A DNA stretch of 64,000 bases from Streptomyces sp. HNM0575. Lineage in GTDB: Bacteria > Actinomycetota > Actinomycetes > Streptomycetales > Streptomycetaceae. Where the stretch lies: assembly GCF_012726265.1 (NCBI RefSeq), contig NZ_JAASAG010000014.1, positions 88,269-152,268 on the forward strand, written 5' to 3'. Positions 15,688 to 23,342 of the stretch are shown here, in pieces. Below the pieces are notes generated by a model. It was not told the DNA's origin. It made no database searches and worked only from the letters and a program-made list of their open reading frames with translations. Every line of letters starts with the position of its first letter. The stretch's first letter is position 1. The translations under genes were made by a program, and so were the position numbers.

Positions 15688-17556
15688 ATGTCTGTTGCCT
15701 CGATCGACGCTGTCCTGCCCGAGGACGAGGACACCGTCACCTTCGCCGATCTCGGGCTTCCCGAGCCCGTGGTGCGCAAGCTCGCACAGAACGGCGTCAC
15801 CATCCCCTTCCCCATCCAGGCCGCGACCATCCCGGACGCGCTGGAGGGCAAGGACATCCTCGGCCGTGGCCGTACGGGCTCCGGCAAGACCCTCTCCTTC
15901 GGGCTGCCGCTGCTGACGCGCCTCACCGGCGCCCGCACCGAGCGCAAGCGCCCCCGCGGCGTCATCCTCACGCCCACGCGTGAGCTGGCCATGCAGGTCT
16001 CCGACGCGCTCCAGCCGTACGGCGACGTGCTCGGGCTCAAGCTCAAGGTCGTCTGCGGCGGCACCTCGATGGCGAACCAGATCACGGCCCTGGAGCGCGG
16101 AGTCGACGTCCTCGTCGCGACCCCCGGGCGGCTGCGCGACCTGATCGGGCGCGGCTCCTGCTCGCTGGAGGACGTCGAGGTGGCCGTGCTCGACGAGGCC
16201 GACCAGATGTCCGACCTGGGCTTCATGCCCGAGGTCACCGAGCTGATGGACCAACTGCCCGAGGGCGGGCAGCGGATGCTCTTCTCCGCGACGATGGAGA
16301 AGGAGATCGACACCCTCGTACGGCGTTACCTCGTCACGCCCGTCGTCCACGAAGTGGACGCCGCGCAGGGCGCCGTGACGACGATGAGCCACCACGTGCT
16401 CGTCGTGAAGCCGCGCGACAAGGCGCCGGTGACCAGTGCCATCGCCTCGCGCAAGGGCCGCACGATCATTTTCGTGCGCACGCAGCTCGGCGCCGACCGC
16501 GTGGCCGAGCAGCTGCGGGAGGGCGGCGTCGGCGCGGACGCGCTGCACGGCGGCATGACGCAGGGCGCCCGTACGCGCACGATGGCGGACTTCAAGGACG
16601 GCAAGGTCAACGTGCTGGTCGCGACGGACGTCGCGGCCCGCGGCATCCACGTCGACAACATCGACCTGGTGCTGAACGTCGACCCGGCCGGCGACCACAA
16701 GGACTATCTGCACCGCTCCGGGCGTACGGCGCGGGCCGGGCTGTCCGGCACGGTCGTCTCGCTGGCGCTGCCGCACCAGCGGAAGCAGATCTTCCGGCTG
16801 ATGGAGGACGCGGGCGTCGACGCCTCGCGGCACATCATCGGGCGGGGCGACGTCTTCGACGAGGAAGTGACGCGGATCACGGGTGCGCGTTCGCTGACCG
16901 AGGTGCAGGCCGAGGCGACCGCGAACGCCGCCAAGCAGGCCGAGCGCGAGGCCGCCAAGCTGAGCAGGCAGCTGGAGCGGGCGCAGCAGCGTGCGGCCGA
17001 ACTCCGCGAGGAATCCGAGCGGTTGACGGCGCGCGCGGCGCGCGAGCGCGGCGACGACCCGGACGCCGCCGTCGCCGAGGCGTCTGCGGCACTGACCGCC
17101 GAGGTGGAGGCGGACGTGCAGCGCGAGCTGCGCCGGGAGCAGCGCCGCGAGGTGCGCGAGCAGCGCGACCGGGAGCAGCGCGATCACCGTGAGCAGCGGG
17201 ACCAGCGCGACCAGCGTGAGCAGCGGGACCAGCGCCGGGACGGCAGGCGGGACGACCGCGGCGGTGACCGTGGCGACCGGCGTGACGGCGGGCGGCCCGC
17301 GTACGGGCGCGACCGTGACCGTCCCCGTGGCGACCGGCGCGAAGCCCGTCCGTCGTACAACTCGTACAACCGCGAGCGCCGCGAAGGCGACCGCCCGGGC
17401 TTCCGCCGGGACGACCGGCGCCCCTCGTCCTCGTACGGTCGCGACGCCCGCTCCCACGACGACCGCCGCCCGCACGGCCGACGCGACGATCACCGCGGAG
17501 GCGGCCGGTCGTTCGACCGCCGTACGGACAAGCCGCGCTGGAAGCGCAACGGCTGA
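15688..17556 (+). CDS. DEAD-box RNA helicase
   Basis: This 622-residue ATP-dependent RNA helicase has a Q motif (FPIQAATIP), motif I GRTGSGKT (61-68), TPTREL, DEAD (169-172), SAT (200-202), ATDVAARGIH and HRSGRTAR. The core resembles RhlE/DeaD proteins that act in ribosome assembly or RNA decay. The C-terminal 200 residues contain a coiled-coil-like Glu/Arg stretch and then Arg/Asp/Gly repeats (REQRDQRDQ units near 17150-17240) typical of RNA-binding tails. The start at 15688 (MSVASIDAV) is provisional: a GGAAGG lies about 12 bases upstream, and an in-frame TTG at 15568 would extend the protein by 40 residues. Confidence 0.9.
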   Translation: MSVASIDAVLPEDEDTVTFADLGLPEPVVRKLAQNGVTIPFPIQAATIPDALEGKDILGRGRTGSGKTLSFGLPLLTRLTGARTERKRPRGVILTPTRELAMQVSDALQPYGDVLGLKLKVVCGGTSMANQITALERGVDVLVATPGRLRDLIGRGSCSLEDVEVAVLDEADQMSDLGFMPEVTELMDQLPEGGQRMLFSATMEKEIDTLVRRYLVTPVVHEVDAAQGAVTTMSHHVLVVKPRDKAPVTSAIASRKGRTIIFVRTQLGADRVAEQLREGGVGADALHGGMTQGARTRTMADFKDGKVNVLVATDVAARGIHVDNIDLVLNVDPAGDHKDYLHRSGRTARAGLSGTVVSLALPHQRKQIFRLMEDAGVDASRHIIGRGDVFDEEVTRITGARSLTEVQAEATANAAKQAEREAAKLSRQLERAQQRAAELREESERLTARAARERGDDPDAAVAEASAALTAEVEADVQRELRREQRREVREQRDREQRDHREQRDQRDQREQRDQRRDGRRDDRGGDRGDRRDGGRPAYGRDRDRPRGDRREARPSYNSYNRERREGDRPGFRRDDRRPSSSYGRDARSHDDRRPHGRRDDHRGGGRSFDRRTDKPRWKRNG

Positions 17557-17589
17557 CGCCCCTCCTGACCCCTGAAACCTCCCCAGCGC

Positions 17590-17628
17590 GAAGGCCAATG
17601 CCTTCGAAGCCCGGCGGCCCGCCGGGCT
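17590..17628 (+). terminator. Two tandem hairpins after the helicase
   Basis: GAAGGC/GCCTTC (17590-17605, CAAT loop) is followed by a 10-bp near-continuous palindrome (AGCCCGGCGG and CCGCCGGGCT, 17608-17628). They lie between the helicase stop and tRNA-Lys and probably end the helicase message. A TATGCT at 17628-17633 with TTCGAA 19 bases upstream could be the tRNA promoter overlapping the second hairpin. Confidence 0.6.
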
Positions 17629-17641
17629 ATGCTGCGGGGGC

Positions 17642-17714
17642 GGGCCGTTAGCTCAATTGGCAGAGCAGTGGACTTTTAATCCATTGGTTGAGGGTTCGAG
17701 TCCCTCACGGCCTA
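17642..17714 (+). tRNA. tRNA-Lys(TTT)
   Basis: The plus-strand cloverleaf has acceptor GGGCCGT/ACGGCCT (terminal G-U pair), D-arm GCTC/GAGC, anticodon stem TGGA/TCCA around loop CTTTTAA (anticodon TTT), and T-arm GAGGG-TTCGAGT-CCCTC. It is 73 bases long, without encoded CCA. Confidence 0.95.
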
Positions 17715-17778
17715 CCGACCGTTTTTGAACGAACATCCACCCGGCCCTGACCGGCGGTTCTCCGCCCGTCGGGGCCCT

Positions 17779-17811
17779 TTCCGTCGCTGTTCCGTCGCTG
17801 TTCCGTCGCTG
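17779..17811. repeat. Three 11-bp tandem repeats
   Basis: TTCCGTCGCTG occurs three times head to tail in the non-coding stretch after tRNA-Lys. There is no obvious function; it looks like slippage. Confidence 0.85.
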
Positions 17812-17973
17812 CCGGCCCGTGGCCGGTGCGGGGCGGGGCGGGCGAAGCGTCGTGTGGGAGCGCACGCAGCCCGGGGACTGCTCGTATGAGTGACGTGCGA
17901 TGCTGAGGCACAGGTGGTGTCGGACTTGCCCGGGGGCTGCGGCCCGCCGGGACACGGGGGAGGAACGCGCGTC

Positions 17974-18663
17974 ATGGAAATCCTGTTCTACCTGCTGTTC
18001 TTCGTCGCGCTCGCGGCCCTGATCATTTCGTCCCGGAGGCGAGCCGCTCGGCGTACGCAGGCCAGGGTGGAGGGCCGAGCGGAGCTGAAGGCCCTGGCGG
18101 AGGGCCGCGGTTGGAGCTATGAGCCCGGGGTCGCCGGGCTCATCGACGCGTTCTCCGGCGCCGGTCCGCTGCCCGTCGCGAAGGGCGTGCCGGGCGGCAA
18201 CGTCGTCACCGGGACGCACCGCGGGTTCGCTTTCCGGGCCTTCGAGTACCAGAGCACCCTCAGCGTGGGGTCCGGGGTGGACGATCACATGAGGCAGCAG
18301 ATCCACTACTTTCCCGTGTGGGCACTGAAGTTGAGCGCGCACGTTCCCGACATCCGCATTCTGCACCGGCGTTGGCACAGCAAGGTCACCTCGGGCGGCT
18401 CCCTCGCCACGGGGATCCCGCAGGTCGACGAGGAGTTCCACATCGTCGCCGAGGACGAGGAGGGCGCCCTGGCGCTCCTGCGCGGCGGGCTGGGCCGGTT
18501 CCTGATCTCCGACCCGCGCGCGGGCGAATTGCCGCTCGAGGTGCGCTACGGCCATCTGCTCACCTGGCGTTCGGAGGTGCAGCTCTCGACGGAGAACCTC
18601 GACGCACCGCTGGACTTCCTCACCGACGCCGTCGGGAGCCTCCAGGGACAGGCGGCGTCGTAG
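17974..18663 (+). CDS. Conserved membrane-anchored hypothetical protein
   Basis: This 229-residue protein has one N-terminal transmembrane helix (EILFYLLFFVALAALIIS) and a basic stop-transfer (SRRRAARR). A soluble domain follows, beginning LKALAEGRGWSYEPGVAGLIDAFSGAGPL and containing a GTHRGFAFRAFEYQS segment. I do not recognise a named family; the layout resembles actinobacterial membrane-tethered proteins of unknown function. GGAGG about ten bases before ATG 17974 supports the start. It is convergent with the glycosyltransferase gene, only 15 bases away. Confidence 0.75.
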   Translation: MEILFYLLFFVALAALIISSRRRAARRTQARVEGRAELKALAEGRGWSYEPGVAGLIDAFSGAGPLPVAKGVPGGNVVTGTHRGFAFRAFEYQSTLSVGSGVDDHMRQQIHYFPVWALKLSAHVPDIRILHRRWHSKVTSGGSLATGIPQVDEEFHIVAEDEEGALALLRGGLGRFLISDPRAGELPLEVRYGHLLTWRSEVQLSTENLDAPLDFLTDAVGSLQGQAAS

Positions 18664-18678
18664 CAGAGCCTCGGGCGG

Positions 18679-20583
18679 TCACCAGGCCGCCGGCTGGAGG
18701 ACCGGACGGCGCAGCTTCGGGGTGCGCTGCCGTGGCCGGTCCGTTTCGTTCTCCGCCGGTACGTCGATGGAGTAGCCGCGCAGGGTGCGGGCGGCGCGCC
18801 AGCCGCCGAAGCCCAGTTGGAGCTGGAGGTCCCAGGTGCCCGGGGCCAGGGGGCGGCCGTTGTCGGCCGTGGCGGGGTCGACGGTGAACTCCGTCTCGAA
18901 GCTCAGGGCGCAGTCGTCACGTTCGTCGCCCTGCTCGTGGGCTGCCCGTTCCGCACGCTGATCGTGGGCTTCGCGTTCCGCACGCTGATCGGCGGCTTCG
19001 CGTTCCGCACGCTCGTCGCGGGGGTCCGGTCCGTCCGCGTACGGATGGGAGCCCGGCGAGCCCGGGGAGCCCGGCAGTCCCAGGCGCTCGCTCAGGCGGC
19101 GCGCGGCTCCCCCGGCGGCCCTGGTCAGCGTCTTGAGCGCTTCCGGCGCGGTGGCCTGGGTCTTGCCGTTGCGCAGCGGTTCCTCGACCACGCGGTGGTC
19201 GAGCGGCACGCTCAGCACCGTTCCGCCTTCGCGGTGGCGCAGCAGGCCGCGGACGCTGCTGCGCCGCACCGCGCTCGTGAAGTCGGCGGCCTCCGCGACT
19301 CCCGGCACGGCGTCGACGGCGGCGATTTCCGGGGGGCCCGCGGCGGCGGCTGCGGTGTCCGGCGCGGCTCCGGCGTCCGCCGCCTCCCCGGTTCCCGGAG
19401 TCAGCCGCAGCCGGTGGCGGCCTCGCGTCCGTGAGAAGGCCAGCGGCACGGAACGGGCGCCCTTGCCGCTCTTGCGTACGAGCCGGGTGCCGCACCTGAC
19501 GGTGAGCCGCCCGCCGTCGTCCCACTTCGCGGAGTGGACGTGCGGCTGCTGGTCGACCGCGGCCTCGAACTTCGCGTACTCGTCGAGCGGCGTCCGGTCG
19601 TGATGGCGGGCCAGTGCCGCGACGATCCGCAGCCGGGTGGGGAGCGCCGCGTCCGCCTCCGGCGGCATGTCGGCGGCCAGGGCGCCCACCGCCTCGAACC
19701 ACTCGGTCTTCCGGTGGTCGGGCTGTGCGAGGTAGCGCTCGCCGCTGATCCGGGCGAGGGCCTTCTTGCCGTACCAGTTGGCCGCGAGCCGGTGGCGGCG
19801 GCGGGCGGAGGCGACGCGGGTGTCCGGGGCTTCGAGGATCGCGAGGACCTTGCGGACGCTGTCGACGTAGGGGCCGGGATCGATCTTCCCGTAGCTGATG
19901 TTGTTGTGCTCGTCGCCGCGGTGCCGCACCCAGTGGTAGCAGGTGTAGTCGTGCACGGTGGCCACCCGGTCGGTGAGCAGGTACGCGCGCAGCGTGAACA
20001 TGTGGTCTTCCAGCCGGACCGGTCCCTCCGCGAAGCGCAGTCCGTGGTCACGCAGGAAGTCGCGCCGGAAGAGCTTGTGCACGGTCATCGACGTCAGCAG
20101 CGCGTTGGCGGACGTGCGGAGGTCGGCCGAGGCGAGGGGCTTCTCGAACAGGACGCGCGGCGCGCGGCGTCCGTGCCCGGCCATGCGCCCTATGACGATG
20201 TCGGCTCCCGTCTCCCGTGCACGCTCGTAGGTGCGTTCAAGGGCTTCGGGCGCGAGCCAGTCGTCGTCGTCGACGAAGTGGACGAACTCGCCACGGGCTT
20301 CGTCGACGCCGATGTTGCGGGGCCTGCCGGGCCAGCCGGAGTTGCCGGTGCGTATCACGCGGACCGCCGACTCGGCTTCCTGGCGGGCGAGTTCGGATTC
20401 GAGTATCGCGACGGTGTCGTCGGTGGAGCCGTCGTCGACGTAGACGACTTCGAAGTCGGAGCGGGGCATGGTCTGGGCGAGGAAGGAGCGCAGTCCGGTC
20501 AGCACCGTCCTGCCGGTGTTGTGGGTCGGGACGACGACGCTCACCTTGACCGGGGGCTTGCTGACCGTGGGCGTGGTACGCAC
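18679..20583 (-). CDS. Family 2 glycosyltransferase with C-terminal extension
   Basis: This 634-residue protein has an N-terminal GT-A glycosyltransferase 2 domain (residues about 12-230) with VSVVVPTHNTG, YVDDGSTDDT, the metal-binding FVDDDDW and a conserved HKLFRRDFL. It likely transfers a sugar to a cell-surface polymer such as teichoic acid or capsule. The remaining 400 residues hold a less conserved domain and a beta-rich C-terminus (FETEFTVDPATADNG to DLQLQLGFGGW). A charged nine-residue repeat encoded by three 27-bp units (18931-19011) lies near the end. The start is GTG at 20583 with AAAGG upstream. It is downstream of, and on the same strand as, the FkbM-type gene, separated by 480 bases. 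Confidence 0.85.
   Translation of the reverse strand: MRTTPTVSKPPVKVSVVVPTHNTGRTVLTGLRSFLAQTMPRSDFEVVYVDDGSTDDTVAILESELARQEAESAVRVIRTGNSGWPGRPRNIGVDEARGEFVHFVDDDDWLAPEALERTYERARETGADIVIGRMAGHGRRAPRVLFEKPLASADLRTSANALLTSMTVHKLFRRDFLRDHGLRFAEGPVRLEDHMFTLRAYLLTDRVATVHDYTCYHWVRHRGDEHNNISYGKIDPGPYVDSVRKVLAILEAPDTRVASARRRHRLAANWYGKKALARISGERYLAQPDHRKTEWFEAVGALAADMPPEADAALPTRLRIVAALARHHDRTPLDEYAKFEAAVDQQPHVHSAKWDDGGRLTVRCGTRLVRKSGKGARSVPLAFSRTRGRHRLRLTPGTGEAADAGAAPDTAAAAAGPPEIAAVDAVPGVAEAADFTSAVRRSSVRGLLRHREGGTVLSVPLDHRVVEEPLRNGKTQATAPEALKTLTRAAGGAARRLSERLGLPGSPGSPGSHPYADGPDPRDERAEREAADQRAEREAHDQRAERAAHEQGDERDDCALSFETEFTVDPATADNGRPLAPGTWDLQLQLGFGGWRAARTLRGYSIDVPAENETDRPRQRTPKLRRPVLQPAAW
18931..19011. 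repeat. Three 27-bp in-frame repeats in the glycosyltransferase gene
   Basis: Three 27-bp units encode RAEREAADQ, RAEREAHDQ and RAERAAHEQ, giving a short charged helix-forming insertion. It looks like a recent tandem expansion. Confidence 0.85.
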
Positions 20584-21065
20584 TGCAACCTTTCAGCTGG
20601 ATTACGGCTTGTTTCCTGCGGTTGCCCGCGTGCTGTAAAGCCCAGATGAACGGAGTCCGACCGGCCGGAATGAATTCCGGACCGGCAGCGTGAAGCGAGT
20701 TCGGTGACCGCCGCCGGGCGCTGACCGCCGCCGGGCGCCGTACGGGTCCCACGCCTGCCGGGAAAGATGCGGTGGCGGATGTCACTCCGGGGGCGGTGGC
20801 GGGATCCCGAAGCCCCGGCGAGCCGGGGGCCTGGGAACGGGCGCCCGGGGGTGTGTGGTTCGCGGTCCCTCGGTTCGCCGTCCTCGGCTCGCCGTTCTCA
20901 ACTCGTGGGCGTGCGGGGGTGGTTGAGCGTGCGGGCCCTCGACGCTCCCTGTCTCGGGTCGCCAACTCCCTCTCGGTGCCTCTGTCTTCGGGCAGGTGGG
21001 CTGGAGACAGGTGGGGCAGGCGGGGTGCGCGCGGCGGACGCGTTACGGCTCCGCCCGCCGTGTCC
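20584..21065. other. Gap upstream of the glycosyltransferase
   Basis: No gene is seen. It contains a palindrome (20661-20685) close to the glycosyltransferase start and a 17-bp direct repeat (20705-20738, two copies of TGACCGCCGCCGGGCGC). Confidence 0.5.
20661..20685. promoter_or_regulatory. Operator-like palindrome upstream of the glycosyltransferase
   Basis: CCGGAAT (20665-20671) and ATTCCGG (20674-20680) form a perfect inverted repeat with a two-base spacer, flanked on both sides by further CCGG. It lies about 80-100 bases before the glycosyltransferase start. Confidence 0.45.
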
Positions 21066-21953
21066 TCAGCGCAGCCTGGCCGGTGCCGACTCCGCCCGCG
21101 CCAGTACGCAGTCGAACTCCACGACGCGCCCCGTGGTCTTCTCACGCGTGACCGGATACATCCCGGTGATCTCGAAGCCCGCGTCCTCGTACGCGGCGAT
21201 CGCCTCGCTCATGTGCGGGCTCCCCTCGTACAGCCGGAGCACGGCGACCTCCGACTGCATCCCGACGAAGTCGCCTATTCGCTCGCCGGCGCCGGCGAAG
21301 ACCTCCATGTCGAAGCCCTGCGTGTCCATCTTCAGATAGGGGCGCGGCTCGGCGATCCCCTCCAGGGCCTCGTCCATGACCTGATCCAGCCGCCGTATCC
21401 GCACCTGTTCGGTACGGGAGTCGGCGAACCGCTTGTAGCGCTTCTTTCCGTAAGCGCTGGGCGGCAGCAGCGAGTTCATGGTCTTCCAGCCCAGGTGCAT
21501 GTCCTGGACGGACTCGCTGCGGCCCAGTGCGAAGGGGCACACCCGCCAGTCGGGATCGCGGCCGGCGGACTTGCGCAGCCGCTCCAGCGCCTCCGGTACG
21601 GGCTCGAACGAGACGATCCTGCCGCGGTAACCGGACTCGCGGAGCTGCCTGCCGTACTGCCCCTTGTTCGCGCCGACGTCGAACACGCAGTTCACTTCGT
21701 AGTTGGCGAGCAGCTCGGCGACGTGGCGGGTGCACAGGTCGGCGGCGGCCGCCTTGTGCAGTCCCCAGCTGTCGGCGGACGTGTCGGTGTCGGTGTCCGG
21801 TCGCTTGCCGCCCACCATCCACGAATCCACGCTCGTCTTCGTAGCGGTGTAGCCGCCGCGCCGGGAGACAACGGCGGCACCCGGGCCGAGGTCGAGCACC
21901 TGCACACCCAACCTGGGCAGTGCACCGAGCGCCTTTCTGAACATTGTTGTCAT
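21066..21953 (-). CDS. FkbM family methyltransferase
   Basis: This 295-residue SAM-dependent methyltransferase shows the AdoMet-binding NCVFDVGANKGQYGRQLRESG (about 86-106), then the FkbM signatures VSFEPVPEALERL and YLKMDTQGFDMEV. Such enzymes O-methylate sugars or polyketide hydroxyls. Next to a family 2 glycosyltransferase, sugar methylation of a surface glycan is the likeliest role, which is inference. The start at 21953 has GAAAG just upstream. Confidence 0.87.
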   Translation of the reverse strand: MTTMFRKALGALPRLGVQVLDLGPGAAVVSRRGGYTATKTSVDSWMVGGKRPDTDTDTSADSWGLHKAAAADLCTRHVAELLANYEVNCVFDVGANKGQYGRQLRESGYRGRIVSFEPVPEALERLRKSAGRDPDWRVCPFALGRSESVQDMHLGWKTMNSLLPPSAYGKKRYKRFADSRTEQVRIRRLDQVMDEALEGIAEPRPYLKMDTQGFDMEVFAGAGERIGDFVGMQSEVAVLRLYEGSPHMSEAIAAYEDAGFEITGMYPVTREKTTGRVVEFDCVLARAESAPARLR

Positions 21954-22017
21954 CTTTCGAGGCTAACCGTGCACATTCGGCCACTGTCAAATGCGGGCGG
22001 TCTTGTGCGGTGGGGGT

Positions 22018-22075
22018 GCGCTGCCGGTGCCGGTGCCGGTGCCGGTGCCGGTGCGGGTGCGGGTGCGGGTGCGGG
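22018..22075. repeat. Hexanucleotide repeats GGTGCC and GGTGCG
   Basis: About five CCGGTG units run into four CGGGTG units between the divergent FkbM and tipA genes. This is a simple-sequence tract prone to length change. Confidence 0.85.
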
Positions 22076-22112
22076 CCGGGGTCGCGGTCCGGTGGCCCGC
22101 GGGAAATTCCGC

Positions 22113-22143
22113 TTGCACCTCACGTCACGTGAGGGCTCATCGT
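22113..22143 (+). promoter_or_regulatory. tipA promoter with TipA operator
   Basis: TTGCAC (-35, 22113-22118) and a -10-like CATCGT (22138-22143) are separated by 19 bases, the overlong spacer typical of MerR-activated promoters. The spacer carries a perfect 8-bp inverted repeat, CCTCACGT (22118-22125) and ACGTGAGG (22127-22134), matching the known thiostrepton-inducible tipA promoter as I remember it. TipA bound here would realign the promoter when it binds a thiopeptide. Confidence 0.9.
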
Positions 22144-22169
22144 GAAGTGCGTACGAGAGAGGAGCGGAG

Positions 22170-22928
22170 ATGAGCTACTCCGTGGGACAGGTCGCCGGGT
22201 TCGCCGGCATCACCGTGCGCACGCTGCATCACTACGACGAGATCGGCCTGCTGGTGCCCGGCGAGCGCAGCCATGCCGGCCACCGCCGTTACGGCGACGC
22301 CGACCTGGACCGGCTCCAGCAGATCCTGTTCTACCGGGAGCTCGGCTTTTCGCTCGAAGAGGTGGCGGTACTTCTCGACGACCCGGACGTGGACCCGCGG
22401 GAGCACCTGCGGCGGCAGCACGAGCTGCTGAGTTCGCGGATCGAGAGGCTCCGGAAGATGGCCGCCGCCGTCGAACACGCAATGGAGGCACGGAAGATGG
22501 GCATCGATCTCACACCCGAGGAGAAGTTCGAGGTGTTCGGGGACTTCGACCCCGACCAGTACGCGGAGGAGACCGAGCGGCGCTGGGGCGGCACCGACGC
22601 GTACCGCGAGTCGCAGCGCAGAACGGCCTCGTACACGAAGGAGGACTGGCTGCGGATCAAGGAGGAGGGCGAGCGGTGGGGACGGGACTTCGCCGCGCTG
22701 ATGGAGAGCGGCGCGGGGCCGGAGTCAGAGGCGGCGATGGATCTCGCCGAGGAGCACAGGCGGCAGATCGGCCGCAACTTCTACGAGTGCCCGTATGAGA
22801 TGCACACCTGCCTCGGTGAGATGTACGTCGCGGACGAGCGCTTCACCGCGTACTACGAGGCGATCAAGCCGGGCATGGCGCGGTACCTGCGGGATGCGAT
22901 CTTCGCCAATGCGGTGCGGGGGGTTTGA
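22170..22928 (+). CDS. tipA: TipA, thiopeptide-responsive MerR activator (TipAL/TipAS)
   Basis: This 252-residue protein has an N-terminal MerR winged helix (SVGQVAGFAGITVRTLHHYDEIGLL), a coiled-coil (about 75-108) and the C-terminal TipAS antibiotic-binding domain. TipA binds thiostrepton-class thiopeptides covalently through Cys214; here codon 214 is TGC (22809-22811, in MHTCLGEM). As in the family, a second product TipAS can start at Met110 (22497, MGIDLTPEEKFEVFG), preceded by GGAGG, giving 143 residues (22497-22928). It autoregulates from the promoter at 22113-22143. No thiopeptide biosynthesis genes are nearby. Confidence 0.97.
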   Translation: MSYSVGQVAGFAGITVRTLHHYDEIGLLVPGERSHAGHRRYGDADLDRLQQILFYRELGFSLEEVAVLLDDPDVDPREHLRRQHELLSSRIERLRKMAAAVEHAMEARKMGIDLTPEEKFEVFGDFDPDQYAEETERRWGGTDAYRESQRRTASYTKEDWLRIKEEGERWGRDFAALMESGAGPESEAAMDLAEEHRRQIGRNFYECPYEMHTCLGEMYVADERFTAYYEAIKPGMARYLRDAIFANAVRGV

Positions 22929-23342
22929 GCCGCGGTTTCCGGCGCCTCCGGCGCCCGCCTTCGGGCACCTCCCGTGCCTTCGGGCACCTCCCGTGTCTCC
23001 GATCGCCTCCGGCGCCTTTGGGCACCTCCGGCGCCAGCCGTGCCCTTCGGGGCCTCCGGCTTCCCGGCGCCTCCGGCGCCACAGCGGCACCGGTTCCCGT
23101 GCGGTGCCCGGGGGCGGTTGTCCGCCGGTGTCGGGGCACCACGGTTCCCGTTCGGTGCCGGGGGCGGTTGTCCGCCGGTGCCGGGAGCACGGTTGCCGTC
23201 CGGTGCCCGGGCACGGTTCCCGTCGGGTGCCGGGCCACCGGTTCCCGTCCGGTGTCGGGGGGCGCGGTTCCCGTGCGGTGCCCGGGGGTACGGGCCGTGC
23301 CGGAGCGCCCCGGCCCGTACCCCTGCGCTTACGCTCGCCCAC
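22929..23342. repeat. Degenerate GC-rich repeat tract upstream of the KimA-like gene
   Basis: The whole gap consists of diverged repeats. Up to about 23075 these are units like GGCGCCTCCGGC and TTCGGGCACCTCCCGTG; from about 23085 to 23300 there are six or so units of the form CGGTTCCCGTCCGGTGCCGG, about 35-45 bases apart. No gene or ribosome-binding site is recognised except possibly near the KimA-like GTG. It may form extensive secondary structure. Confidence 0.7.
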
